Source of the DNA: Pseudomonadota bacterium
Lineage (GTDB): Bacteria; Pseudomonadota; Alphaproteobacteria; UBA828
Assembly (NCBI GenBank): GCA_027624955.1
Contig: JAQBTG010000007.1
Span: forward strand, 38,542 to 102,541
Length of the DNA stretch: 64,000 bases
Direction: 5' to 3'
Positions 10,154 to 18,564 of the stretch are shown here, piece after piece. Position 1 is the first letter of the stretch. The number at the start of each line of letters is the position of its first letter. Both the position numbers and the translations under genes were made by a program. Under the pieces are notes generated by a model. The model was given only the letters and a program-made list of their open reading frames with translations. It ran no database searches and was not told the DNA's origin.

Positions 10154-10788
10154 GGCTTTTCCGGCCCCAAACTTTCCGGCCCAAATTTTTCCGCCGGGTC
10201 CGCATCCCCGGCGTCGATCTCGGTCGGCGGATCGATCACCAGCGAGCCTGACGCCAGATCAATGTCAGGTACAATTTCACGGGTAAACGGGAAAATGATC
10301 GAAGCATCATTCACGCGGTCTATTTCGATCACGTCTCCGGCGCCATAATCATAGATACCGCGCACCACGCCATAGAGTTCGCCGCTAACGGTGCGGGCGC
10401 TGAGGCCAATTAGGTCAGCGTGATAATATTCGTCTTCTTCCGTGTCGGGCAGCGCCGCACGCGGCACATAAAGCGGCGTGCCCTGCAACGCTTCAGCGGC
10501 CTCGCGGCGGTCAATGCCGTCGATTTCTGCCAGCACGGCGCCGCGCGATACACCGCGCAGGGTCAGCGCAAAGCGCGCGCTGCCGTCTTCGCTCTGGAGC
10601 GGCCCGTAGGCCGCGATATCGCTGACATTCATGGCAAAACTCTTAATTCTAACCGCTCCGCGCACGCCATGCGCGCCGAGCACTACGCCCAGACAGACCA
10701 GTCCCGCCGGCGATTTCTCGCCGCCGGTAGAGCCGAGTGGCCAGAGGCCCTCAGCCGGCGTCCTTTTCTGCCTTTTCCGTGGACGCAT
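10150..10788 (-). CDS. rimM: 16S rRNA processing protein RimM
   Basis: Assembly factor for the 30S head that binds ribosomal protein S19. 212 residues: the RimM N-terminal domain starts at about residue 30 ([21 protein letters not shown]), and the PRC-barrel part follows ([23 protein letters not shown]). The start at 10788 lies 38 nt inside the end of rpsP in another frame; I keep it because no ATG, GTG or TTG occurs nearer the conserved domain without cutting it. The last residues are an acidic, Pro-rich tail. Confidence 0.95.
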   Translation of the reverse strand: MRPRKRQKRTPAEGLWPLGSTGGEKSPAGLVCLGVVLGAHGVRGAVRIKSFAMNVSDIAAYGPLQSEDGSARFALTLRGVSRGAVLAEIDGIDRREAAEALQGTPLYVPRAALPDTEEDEYYHADLIGLSARTVSGELYGVVRGIYDYGAGDVIEIDRVNDASIIFPFTREIVPDIDLASGSLVIDPPTEIDAGDADPAEKFGPESLGPEKP

Positions 10789-11308
10789 TTTCGCCGCCCT
10801 CCGAGCTACTTTCGTCTGTCGCTTCCGCTGCCGGAGCCGCTTCTACAGAGGCCTCTTCTACAGGGGCTTCTGCTACAGGAGCTTCTTCAGCAGGAGCTTC
10901 TTCAGCAGGAGCTTCTTCAGCAGAAGCCTCCTCAGCAGGGGCTTCCTCGACCGGCGGTGCAGCCTTGGCTGCTTCGGCTTTCTCGCGATCTGCTTCGAGG
11001 CGCGCCACGGCCTTGGCCTTGGGCTTGGCTTTCTGCGGATTGTTGCGCTGCGCCGGCATCGGGATGATTTCAGCATTGCCGAGGAAGCGCGCCACCCGGT
11101 CAGTCGGTTTCGCACCAACGCCGAGCCAATGACGGATGCGGTCTTCGACCAGCGTCACGCGCTGTCCGTCCTTCGGCAGCATCGGATCGTAGGTACCGAG
11201 GCGTTCAAGATAGCGCCCGTCGCGCGGATTGCGCGAATCGGTGACGACGATGCGGTAAAACGGGCGCTTTTTGGCGCCCGCGCGGGAAAGGCGAATTTTC
11301 AAGGCCAT
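10751..11308 (-). CDS. rpsP: 30S ribosomal protein S16 with long Ala/Glu-rich tail
   Basis: Essential 30S assembly protein. The S16 core occupies about the first 80 residues ([31 protein letters not shown], then ERLGTYDPM). The remaining ~100 residues are a low-complexity tail of APAEE-type pentapeptides ending in a Ser/Glu stretch, so the protein (185 residues) is about twice the core length. The tail is encoded by nearly identical 15-bp DNA repeats at 10881-10940. First gene of the rpsP-rimM-trmD-rplS series; it overlaps rimM by 38 nt and follows ffh by 46 nt. Confidence 0.96.
   Translation of the reverse strand: MALKIRLSRAGAKKRPFYRIVVTDSRNPRDGRYLERLGTYDPMLPKDGQRVTLVEDRIRHWLGVGAKPTDRVARFLGNAEIIPMPAQRNNPQKAKPKAKAVARLEADREKAEAAKAAPPVEEAPAEEASAEEAPAEEAPAEEAPVAEAPVEEASVEAAPAAEATDESSSEGGENASTEKAEKDAG
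10881..10940. repeat. 15-bp tandem repeat inside the rpsP tail
   Basis: GCTTCTTCAGCAGGA recurs at 10881, 10896, 10911 (last base changed) and 10926 (a diverged copy). On the coding strand each unit specifies five residues of the type APAEE. The unit length is a multiple of three, so copy-number change would lengthen or shorten the S16 tail without breaking the frame. Confidence 0.85.
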
Positions 11309-11354
11309 GCCGGCTTTATTCCTCTACGGTTTTCGACAAGTGGGTTCAAAGGGG

Positions 11355-12710
11355 TTATCGCGGTGGAATCATTCCCGGCATGCCGGCCCGCATAAGGCCT
11401 TTTTCGCCGAGTTTGCCCACTCGTTTCATCATCACGTTCATCTGTTTGAACTGCTTTAACAGCCGGTTCACGTCTTGCACGCTGGTGCCGGAGCCGCTGG
11501 CGATGCGCCGTTTGCGTGAGCCGTTGAGGCGTTTCGGATTGCTGCGCTCGTCGCCCGTCATCGAGCTGATGATGGCTTGCATGCGGTCAAGAGATTTTTC
11601 GTTGACCTGGGCTTCCGCCATCTGGCGCTTGACCTTGCCGACGCCGGGCAACATGCCCAACAAGCCATCCATGCCACCCATGCGGCGCATCTGGTTGAGT
11701 TGGGACGAGAGGTCGTTGAGGTCGAAGCTGCCTTTCTTGATTTTCTTGGCGAGCTTCTCGGCCTCTTTCTCGTCAATCGTTTCCTGCGCCTTTTCGACCA
11801 GGCTGATGACGTCGCCCATGCCGAGGATGCGCGACGCGATGCGTTCCGGGTGAAAGGGCTCGAGTGCGTCGAGCTTTTCGCCGACGCCGATCAGCTTGAT
11901 CGGGCAGCCGGTTACCGCGCGCATGCTGAGTGCCGCGCCACCGCGCCCGTCGCCATCGACGCGGGTGAGGATGATGCCGGTGATATCGACCCGCTCTTTG
12001 AACTGGGTCGCGACGTTGACGGCATCCTGGCCGGTCAGCGCATCGGCCACCAGCAGAGTCTCCACCGGATTGGCCGCTTTCCGTACCGCCACCACTTCGT
12101 CCATCAATTCCGCATCGACATGAAGCCGCCCGGCGGTATCGAGAATGACGACGTCGTAACCCTGTTCGCGCCCGATCTTCATCGCCCGCTTGGCGATCGC
12201 GACCGGCGCCTCGCCAACGACGATCGCCAGCGTGTCGATGCCAGCTTGTTCGCCGAGCACGGCAAGCTGTTCCATCGCCGCCGGGCGTCTGGTGTCGAGC
12301 GAGGCTAAGAGCGCGCGTTTCTTTTCCTTTTCGTTCAGCAGTTTGGCGAGCTTGGCACTGGTTGTTGTCTTGCCCGAGCCCTGCAAGCCGACCATTAGGA
12401 TTGCCGCCGGCGGCTCCGCCGCTAGATTGATCGCGACTGCGCCGGCACCGCCCAGCATCTTTACCAGATGGTCATTGACGATCTTGATGACCTGTTGCCC
12501 GGGCGTGACGCTTTTTAGCACCTCAGCGCCGAGCGCTTCGGCTTTGGCCTCTTCGATGAACTGCTTGACCACTGGCAGCGCCACATCGGCTTCCAGCAGC
12601 GCCACCCGCACTTCGCGCATGGCGGTCGAGACATCGCCTTCGGAGAGGGCGCCGTGGCGCGTCAGCTTATCGAAAGCGGCGCCTAATCGGGTGGCAAGAG
12701 AGTCGAACAA
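11355..12710 (-). CDS. ffh: Signal recognition particle GTPase Ffh
   Basis: Binds 4.5S RNA and signal sequences and docks with FtsY to deliver nascent inner-membrane proteins. 451 residues from a TTG at 12710, which gives the family-typical start (M)FDSLATRLGAAFDKL and has AGGG 9 nt upstream; the longer frame to 12737 also begins with TTG and lacks such support. NG domain: GLQGSGKTTTSAKLA, DTRRPAA, DTAGRLHVD, TRVDGDGRGGAALS. The Met-rich M domain (about residues 300-451) includes SNPKRLNGSRKRRIASGSG for RNA binding. First gene of the minus-strand block; its partner ftsY is 2.4 kb away on the other strand. Confidence 0.97.
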   Translation of the reverse strand: MFDSLATRLGAAFDKLTRHGALSEGDVSTAMREVRVALLEADVALPVVKQFIEEAKAEALGAEVLKSVTPGQQVIKIVNDHLVKMLGGAGAVAINLAAEPPAAILMVGLQGSGKTTTSAKLAKLLNEKEKKRALLASLDTRRPAAMEQLAVLGEQAGIDTLAIVVGEAPVAIAKRAMKIGREQGYDVVILDTAGRLHVDAELMDEVVAVRKAANPVETLLVADALTGQDAVNVATQFKERVDITGIILTRVDGDGRGGAALSMRAVTGCPIKLIGVGEKLDALEPFHPERIASRILGMGDVISLVEKAQETIDEKEAEKLAKKIKKGSFDLNDLSSQLNQMRRMGGMDGLLGMLPGVGKVKRQMAEAQVNEKSLDRMQAIISSMTGDERSNPKRLNGSRKRRIASGSGTSVQDVNRLLKQFKQMNVMMKRVGKLGEKGLMRAGMPGMIPPR

Positions 12711-12815
12711 AACGGCTATCCCTGATGCAAAACGCAAATTGCGCCAGTGCGCGATACTCGCGGACTGACGTGCCTCCTCAGAGGCGGGCGACCAAACAAA
12801 GCTAGAACGCGGCGG

Positions 12816-12844
12816 AGATTATTCGCCTGCCCTGCCCAAGTCAA
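12816..12844 (-). promoter_or_regulatory. Candidate sigma70 promoter of ffh
   Basis: Minus-strand TTGACT (12839-12844) and TAATCT (12816-12821) are 17 nt apart, about 105 nt upstream of the ffh start. The -35 box matches consensus at 5 of 6 positions, the -10 box only at 3 of 6. It parallels the TTGACT promoter proposed for sdhC. Confidence 0.4.
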
Positions 12845-12873
12845 GGAGAGTGGGGCCGGCACTGCGGGCACAA

Positions 12874-12971
12874 AAATATACCGACCGCGCTGTCCGCTCG
12901 GCTCTAAATATACCGACCTGCTGCCCGCGCGGCTTTAAAAAATATGGACCGCGCCGCCCGCGCCGCCCTAT
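12874..12971. repeat. Three degenerate 32-34-bp repeats upstream of dapF
   Basis: AAATATACCGACC occurs at 12874 and 12906, and the related AAATATGGACC at 12940. Each is followed by a GC-rich stretch of about 20 bases, so an A/T-rich half alternates with a G/C-rich half three times. The array ends 10 nt before the dapF ATG and covers most of the region where its promoter must lie. Confidence 0.6.
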
Positions 12972-12981
12972 AAACCGCCTC

Positions 12982-13800
12982 ATGAATGAGATTTCCTTTA
13001 TCAAGATGCATGGTCTCGGCAATGATTTTGTCGTTGTTGACGCCCGCGCTGACGATGCCGCGCTCGATTCCGCACGGGTGCGGGCGATTGCCGATCGCCG
13101 TTTGGGCGTCGGCTGCGATCAATTGTTGGAAATATGCCCGCCGCAATCGGACGACGCCGCGGCGTTCATGCGCATCTGGAATGCCGATGGCGGCCAGGTC
13201 GAGGCGTGTGGCAACGGCGCGCGCTGTGTCGCCGCCTTTCTGATGGCCGGAAGCGGCACCACCGAGGTTGTGATCGAAACCCAGGCAGGGCTGTTGCACG
13301 CTGCGGCTGCCGGCGATGGCCGGGTCACCGTCGATATGGGCGAGGCGCGCCTGGCGTGGCAGGAAATCCCGCTGGCGCGCAAGATGGATACGCTTGAACT
13401 CAAGCTCTCCCTCGGCGGGCTCAGCGCCCCGGTGGCGGTCAACATGGGCAACCCGCACGCGGTATTTTTCGTGGCCAACGCCGCAGACGTGAATTTGGCC
13501 GCGCTCGGGCCGAAATTGGAGACCCATAAGCTCTTCCCTGAGCGCGCCAATATCGGCATCGCTGAGGTATTGGACGACGCCCATATCCGCCTCCGCGTGT
13601 GGGAGCGCGGTGTTGGCATCACGCAGGCTTGCGGCACCGGCGCCTGCGCCGCGCTTGTCGCTGCGGCGCGGCGCGGCCTGACCGGGCGGAGCGCCACCGT
13701 CACGCTCGACGGCGGGCCGCTAGAGATCGAATGGCAAGACGATAATCATGTCCGCATGACCGGGCCGGTGGCGACCAGCTTCATGGGCCTATTGCTATGA
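12982..13800 (+). CDS. dapF: Diaminopimelate epimerase
   Basis: Interconverts LL- and meso-2,6-diaminopimelate for lysine and peptidoglycan synthesis by a cofactor-free two-cysteine mechanism. 272 residues from ATG 12982 (MNEISFIKMHGLGNDFVVVDAR); the frame is open farther upstream, but that part is repeat DNA and not conserved. The two catalytic Cys are in EACGNGARCVAAF and QACGTGACAALVAAAR. NMGNPHAVFFV and the RxWERG motif (RVWERGVGITQ) are also intact. It is followed by mtaB with a 13-nt gap. Confidence 0.98.
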   Translation: MNEISFIKMHGLGNDFVVVDARADDAALDSARVRAIADRRLGVGCDQLLEICPPQSDDAAAFMRIWNADGGQVEACGNGARCVAAFLMAGSGTTEVVIETQAGLLHAAAAGDGRVTVDMGEARLAWQEIPLARKMDTLELKLSLGGLSAPVAVNMGNPHAVFFVANAADVNLAALGPKLETHKLFPERANIGIAEVLDDAHIRLRVWERGVGITQACGTGACAALVAAARRGLTGRSATVTLDGGPLEIEWQDDNHVRMTGPVATSFMGLLL

Positions 13801-13813
13801 GCGGCTCGCTGCT

Positions 13814-15082
13814 GTGAGTGCGCCGGAGATCGTCACCTTCGGCTGCCGCTTGAACGCCTTCGAATCAGAAATCATGCGCGACCACGCCGCTGCCGCCGGC
13901 CTTGAGCGCACGGTGATCTTCAACACCTGCGCCGTGACGGCGGAGGCCGAGCGCCAGGCGCGCCAGGCGATCCGCCGGGCACGGCGCGCCGACCCCGAAG
14001 CGCGCATCATCGTGACCGGCTGCGCGGCGCAGATCGATCCCGCCCGCTACGCCGCCATGCCCGAGGTCGACCGGGTGATCGGCAATGCCGAAAAGCTCGA
14101 AGCCGCGAGTTTTCTGCCGAGCAACACGACGCCCATCCAGGTCAACGACATCATGTCGGTGCGCGCCACCGCGCCGCATCTGATCGCCGGCTTCGAGGGC
14201 AGAGCGCGCGCCTTCGTCCAGGTGCAAAACGGCTGCGACCACCGCTGCACCTTCTGCATCATCCCGTATGGCCGCGGTAATAACCGCGGCGTCGCGCTCG
14301 GCGAAATCGTTGCCCAGGCGCGCGCCCTGGTCGAAAGCGGCACCCGCGAACTGGTGCTGACCGGCGTCGATCTCAGCTCCTATGGCCGCGACCTGCCGGG
14401 CACACCCAGCCTCGGCCAGGCGGTGCGCCGCCTGCTGGCCGCGGTGCCAGAGCTGCAGCGTCTCCGGCTCTCCTCGCTCGATCCGGCGGTGATCGATGAT
14501 GATCTCAAGCGCCTGATCGCCGAAGAACCGCGCCTGATGCCGCATATCCATCTCAGCGTCCAGGCTGGCGACGACATGATCCTGAAGCGCATGAAGCGGC
14601 GCCATAATCGCGCCGACATCTTGCGCCTTGCCGCCGAGCTTCGCGCGCTGCGCCCCGACATCGCGCTCGGCGCCGATCTGATCGCCGGCTTCCCGACCGA
14701 AAACGATGAAATGTTCGCCAACTCCTTAAGCATCGTCGCCGAAGCCGGCCTCACCTGGCTGCATGTGTTCCCCTATTCGCCACGCGCCGGCACCCCGGCA
14801 GCGCGCATGCCGCAACTGCCGCGTGGCCTGATCCGCGAGCGCGCCGCACGTCTCCGCCAAGCGGGTGACACCGCAGTGATCAAATTTCTCGATGCACAAG
14901 TGGACAGGGTGCAAGATATTCTCGTCGAGAAAGCGGACAGCGGGCGCAGCGCGCATTATGCGCCGGTTCGTCTGGTTGGCGGGTTGGCCGGCGGGCAGGC
15001 GGGTGGATTACCCGGCGACGTGCTGGCGGCGCGGGCGCTCAGGCGCGACGGGCCCGTGCTGATCGTTGAGGCCGCTGCGTGA
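13814..15082 (+). CDS. mtaB: tRNA t6A37 methylthiotransferase MtaB
   Basis: Radical-SAM enzyme that converts t6A37 to ms2t6A37 in ANN-decoding tRNAs. 422 residues, GTG start at 13814. N-terminal UPF0004 domain with cluster Cys in TFGCRLNAFESE, FNTCAVTAEAE and VTGCAAQ; radical-SAM CxxxCxxC in GCDHRCTFCIIPYGRGNNRG; short C-terminal TRAM-like region. The MtaB subgroup (rather than MiaB or RimO) is suggested by the FGCRLN start and the CIIPYGRG pattern. The stop overlaps the ftsY start by 4 nt. dapF-mtaB-ftsY is a familiar alphaproteobacterial order. Confidence 0.94.
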   Translation: MSAPEIVTFGCRLNAFESEIMRDHAAAAGLERTVIFNTCAVTAEAERQARQAIRRARRADPEARIIVTGCAAQIDPARYAAMPEVDRVIGNAEKLEAASFLPSNTTPIQVNDIMSVRATAPHLIAGFEGRARAFVQVQNGCDHRCTFCIIPYGRGNNRGVALGEIVAQARALVESGTRELVLTGVDLSSYGRDLPGTPSLGQAVRRLLAAVPELQRLRLSSLDPAVIDDDLKRLIAEEPRLMPHIHLSVQAGDDMILKRMKRRHNRADILRLAAELRALRPDIALGADLIAGFPTENDEMFANSLSIVAEAGLTWLHVFPYSPRAGTPAARMPQLPRGLIRERAARLRQAGDTAVIKFLDAQVDRVQDILVEKADSGRSAHYAPVRLVGGLAGGQAGGLPGDVLAARALRRDGPVLIVEAAA

Positions 15083-16026
15083 GCAAACCCGAGCCGGCCA
15101 AACGCGGCGGTTGGCTCGCTCGTCTCAAAGCTGGCCTCAGCCGCACTTCCAGCACCCTCGGCAGCGGCATCACCGGCATCTTCGCGCGCGGGCGGCTTGA
15201 TGACGCGGCGTTGGAAGAGCTCGAAGAACTGCTGATTCTCGGCGATATGGGCGCCGCCACGGCGGCTGAGCTCACCGCCGCCCTGGCCAAGGAAAAATTC
15301 GGCAAGGAAGTCAGCGCTGAGGAAATTCGCAGCGCCCTGGCTGATCAAATCACCGCCATTCTCGAACCGGTGGCGCGCCCGTTCCCAATATCGCGCAGTG
15401 CCAAGCCGCATGTCGTGCTGGTCGCTGGGGTGAACGGTACCGGCAAGACCACCACCGTCGGCAAGCTCGCCAGTCAGTTCCGCGCTGATGGCCTGACGGT
15501 GATGATGGCTGCCGCCGATACCTTCCGCGCCGCAGCGGTGGAACAATTGAAAATCTGGGGTGAGCGCACCGGCTGCCCGGTGGTGGCGCGCGACGGCACC
15601 GGCGGCGACCCCGCTGGCCTCGCCTATGACGCCCTGGTCCGCGCCCGCGAGGAAGGCATCGACGTGCTGCTGATCGACACCGCCGGCCGGCTGCAAAACA
15701 AAGCCAATCTGATGGCCGAATTACAGAAAATCGACCGCGTCGTGAAGAAGCTCGACCCCGCCGCGCCGCACACCCGCCTCCTGGTGCTCGACGCCACAAC
15801 CGGGCAAAACGCCCATTCCCAGGTCGAGATATTCCGCCAAGCGGTCGATATCGATAGCTTGATCGTCACCAAGCTCGACGGCACCGCCAAAGGCGGCGTG
15901 CTGGTGGCGCTCGCCAAGCGCTTCGGCTTGCCGGTTTATGCCTTGGGCGTCGGTGAGGCGGTCGAGGATTTGCGCCCGTTCGAGGCGCGCGAATTCGCCC
16001 GCGCCCTGATGAATTTGGATTCTTAG
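15079..16026 (+). CDS. ftsY: Signal recognition particle receptor FtsY
   Basis: Membrane-associated GTPase that receives the SRP-ribosome complex from Ffh. 315 residues, GTG start inside the mtaB stop (GTGA overlap). The acidic N-terminal A domain of enteric FtsY is absent; the protein is essentially the NG core. Motifs: GVNGTGKTTTVGKLA (P-loop), AADTFRAAAVEQL, DTAGRLQNKANLMAEL and TKLDGTAKGGVL. Near the N terminus GGWLARLKAGLSRTSSTLG is the amphipathic membrane-targeting helix. The gene ends with a 4-nt convergent overlap with the Nudix gene. Confidence 0.97.
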   Translation: MSKPEPAKRGGWLARLKAGLSRTSSTLGSGITGIFARGRLDDAALEELEELLILGDMGAATAAELTAALAKEKFGKEVSAEEIRSALADQITAILEPVARPFPISRSAKPHVVLVAGVNGTGKTTTVGKLASQFRADGLTVMMAAADTFRAAAVEQLKIWGERTGCPVVARDGTGGDPAGLAYDALVRAREEGIDVLLIDTAGRLQNKANLMAELQKIDRVVKKLDPAAPHTRLLVLDATTGQNAHSQVEIFRQAVDIDSLIVTKLDGTAKGGVLVALAKRFGLPVYALGVGEAVEDLRPFEAREFARALMNLDS

Positions 16027-16589
16027 ACGGCGGTCGTCGTATTGGGTTTGTAATCGCCGGTCTCGCCGTCGGGATTGGTAAACGGCGCAAAACTCGCCAT
16101 GTCCTTGACCTCGGCATATTGCCGCAACGCCCAGCGGACCGAGGGAAACGCCAGATCCGCCCACGGTATATCCGCCATCGCGAACAGGCCAACCTCGGCA
16201 CTCTCTTCGCCGGCGGCAACCTCGGCGCTTAACAGCTCGGCGCGGTAGATAAGCTGTACCTGGCTGATGCGCGGAATGCTGTAGACCGCGAGCAGCCCGT
16301 CGAGGCGGAGTTCGGCACAGGCTTCCTCGCGCGCTTCACGCAGCGCGCCTTGCTCAGAGCTTTCGTTCAGCTCGAGATAGCCCGCAGGTATCGTCCAATA
16401 GCCGGTGCGCGGCTCGATGGCGCGGCGGCACAGCAGAATGCGGCCCGCGTGTATGGCAACGGCGCCGACCACGATCTTGGGATTGTCGTACTGGATATAG
16501 CCGCAAGCATCGCATGTCAGGGGCTCCATATTATCGCCCGCCGGGATGCTGCGCCGGATCGGCCCGCCTGATTCCGGATAATTCGTCAT
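16023..16589 (-). CDS. Nudix hydrolase with N-terminal zinc-ribbon motif
   Basis: Likely hydrolyses a nucleoside diphosphate linked to another moiety; the substrate is unknown. 188 residues. LTCDACGYIQYDNPKIVVGA contains one CxxC of the short zinc ribbon seen in the NudC-like/ADP-ribose group. The Nudix box is complete: GYLELNESSEQGALREAREEAC fits Gx5Ex7REUxEExGU apart from the penultimate Gly. The C-terminal part is variable. It overlaps the ftsY end by 4 nt on the opposite strand and shares an intergenic region with yejA transcription, so it probably forms its own unit. Confidence 0.88.
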   Translation of the reverse strand: MTNYPESGGPIRRSIPAGDNMEPLTCDACGYIQYDNPKIVVGAVAIHAGRILLCRRAIEPRTGYWTIPAGYLELNESSEQGALREAREEACAELRLDGLLAVYSIPRISQVQLIYRAELLSAEVAAGEESAEVGLFAMADIPWADLAFPSVRWALRQYAEVKDMASFAPFTNPDGETGDYKPNTTTAV

Positions 16590-16727
16590 GCATTAATTAT
16601 GGGGCTGAGGCCGCGACGCGTCCAGCCTCGCCGCGCGAGATCCCCAACTTCGGTGCGCGAGATAATGCCATTCTCCGCTTCGATCCGGTACACTCGCGCC
16701 AATCGAACGCTGCAACGGGAGAACAGA

Positions 16728-18560
16728 ATGCGCTGGCTTGTCGCTCTGATGATGGGGATGTTGCTGCTTCCCGCTCAGCTTGCTGTCGCCGCTGAGAGCG
16801 GCGGAGCGCGCCACGGCCTATCGCTGTTCGGCGATCTGAAATATTCGCCCGGATTTGCCCATTTTGAATATGCCGATCCAACGGCGCCCAAGGGCGGCGC
16901 TATCGCCCTCGCCACTGTCGGCACTTTCGACAATCTCAATCCTTTCATCCTGAAGGGCGTCGAAGCGGCGGGCTCGGGCCTGCCGTTCGATAGTCTGCTC
17001 GCCACTGCCCAGGATGAGCCCGACGCGGCGTACGGCCTGGTCGCCGAATCGGTGGAACTCGCGGCGGACCGGTCCTGGGTGCGCTTCGTGTTAAATCCCC
17101 TGGCGCGTTGGCATGACGGCACGGCGATCACCGCGGATGATGTGGTGTTCACCTTCGAAACGCTGATGACAAAGGGCCACCCGACCTATCGCATCCTCTA
17201 TGGCGATGTCTCTGGCGTCGCTAAACTATCTGAACGCGAAGTGGAATTTCGCCTCGCCAATCAAGAGAACCGCAAGCTGCCGCTGCTGATCGGCGGCCTA
17301 CAAATCATTTCCAAGGCCTATTACGCAGCCCATGAATTCGACAAGACGACGCTGACGCCGCCGCTCGGCAGCGGCCCCTATCGCGTCGATCATGTCGATG
17401 CCGGCCGCGCGATCAGCTATCGCCGGGTCGATGATTACTGGGCCAAGGATTTACCGGTCAATATCGGGCGCCATAATTTTGACGAAATGCGCTGGGACTA
17501 TTACCGCGACCGCACCATCATGGTTGAGGCGCTGAAGGCCGGCGAATTCGACTGGCATGAGGAATTTACCTCCAAGACCTGGATGACCGCCTATGATCTG
17601 CCCGCCATCGATGCGGGTGTGATGATCAAGGAAGTGCTGCCCGACAATACGCCGTCCGGCGTGCAGGCGTTCTTTTTCAACACAAGGCGCGACAAGTTTA
17701 AGGACCCGCGCGTGCGCCACGCGCTCTCCTATGCCTTCGATTTCGAATGGACCAACAAGAATATTTTCTATGGCCAGTACCTGCGCATGGCGAGCTATTT
17801 CGAGAATTCAGATTTGGCGGCGCGCGGGCTTCCAAAAGGCGCTGAACTTGCTTTGCTTGAGCTCTATCGTGATCGCGTGCCCGAGGAAGTTTTCTCCACC
17901 GAGTTCAAGCCGCCCGCGACCGACGGCTCGGGCCGCAATCGCGGCAACCTGCGCGAAGCTGGTATTCTGCTTGGTGCCGCGGGCTGGCCGCTGGTTGACG
18001 GCAAACGCGTCAGCGCCGCGTCCGGCGAGACGCTGACGCTTGAAATTCTTTATTTCTCACCCACCTTTGAGCGCGTCTTCGGCCCCTATGCGCGCAATTT
18101 GGAGCGCCTTGGCATCGCCGTGACGATGCGCCTGGTCGATGCCTCGCAATATGTCAAAAGATTGGAGGATCACGATTTCGATGTCACCACCCGGCGCTTT
18201 GTGCAGCAGCTTTCCCCGGGGGCGGAATTGTTGAGCTATTTTGGCTCTGCCGCGGCGGACCAGCGCGGCACGCTCAACTCCGCCGCCATCAAGGACCCGG
18301 TGGTGGACGAACTGATTGCCAAAATTCTCGCCGCGTCCGACCGCGAGAGTATGAAGGCCGCCGCGCGGGCGCTGGACAGGGTGTTGCTATGGGGCCATTA
18401 CATTGTGCCGCAATGGTTCAAGGGATCGCACGGTCTGGTTTACTGGAACAAGTTCAGCCGGCCCGCCATTTTGCCCAAATATTCACTCAGTATCGACACC
18501 TGGTGGTTCGATTCAGAGAAAGCGCAAAAATTGACCGACTACCGTAAATCGGTAAATTAA
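16728..18560 (+). CDS. yejA: ABC transporter substrate-binding protein, YejA-like (first copy)
   Basis: Periplasmic SBP_bac_5 family protein for peptide uptake. 610 residues from ATG 16728, chosen because GGGAG lies 9 nt upstream and a signal peptide begins there (MRWLVALMMGMLLLPAQLAVAA). HGLSLFGDLKY, then [28 protein letters not shown] and [19 protein letters not shown] match the YejA/microcin C-binding subgroup. A second binding protein follows after 4 nt; the two share many motifs but differ throughout, so this is an old duplication. First gene of yejA-yejA-yejB-yejE-yejF. Confidence 0.92.
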   Translation: MRWLVALMMGMLLLPAQLAVAAESGGARHGLSLFGDLKYSPGFAHFEYADPTAPKGGAIALATVGTFDNLNPFILKGVEAAGSGLPFDSLLATAQDEPDAAYGLVAESVELAADRSWVRFVLNPLARWHDGTAITADDVVFTFETLMTKGHPTYRILYGDVSGVAKLSEREVEFRLANQENRKLPLLIGGLQIISKAYYAAHEFDKTTLTPPLGSGPYRVDHVDAGRAISYRRVDDYWAKDLPVNIGRHNFDEMRWDYYRDRTIMVEALKAGEFDWHEEFTSKTWMTAYDLPAIDAGVMIKEVLPDNTPSGVQAFFFNTRRDKFKDPRVRHALSYAFDFEWTNKNIFYGQYLRMASYFENSDLAARGLPKGAELALLELYRDRVPEEVFSTEFKPPATDGSGRNRGNLREAGILLGAAGWPLVDGKRVSAASGETLTLEILYFSPTFERVFGPYARNLERLGIAVTMRLVDASQYVKRLEDHDFDVTTRRFVQQLSPGAELLSYFGSAAADQRGTLNSAAIKDPVVDELIAKILAASDRESMKAAARALDRVLLWGHYIVPQWFKGSHGLVYWNKFSRPAILPKYSLSIDTWWFDSEKAQKLTDYRKSVN

Positions 18561-18564
18561 CGCC

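Noticed and set aside
10751..10788. Frameshift between rpsP and rimM
   Set aside because: The 38-nt overlap is between two complete proteins with intact termini; no domain is split.
12850..12981. N-terminal extension of DapF
   Set aside because: Encoded by the intergenic repeat DNA; the conserved start MNEISFIKMHGLGNDF fits the ATG at 12982.
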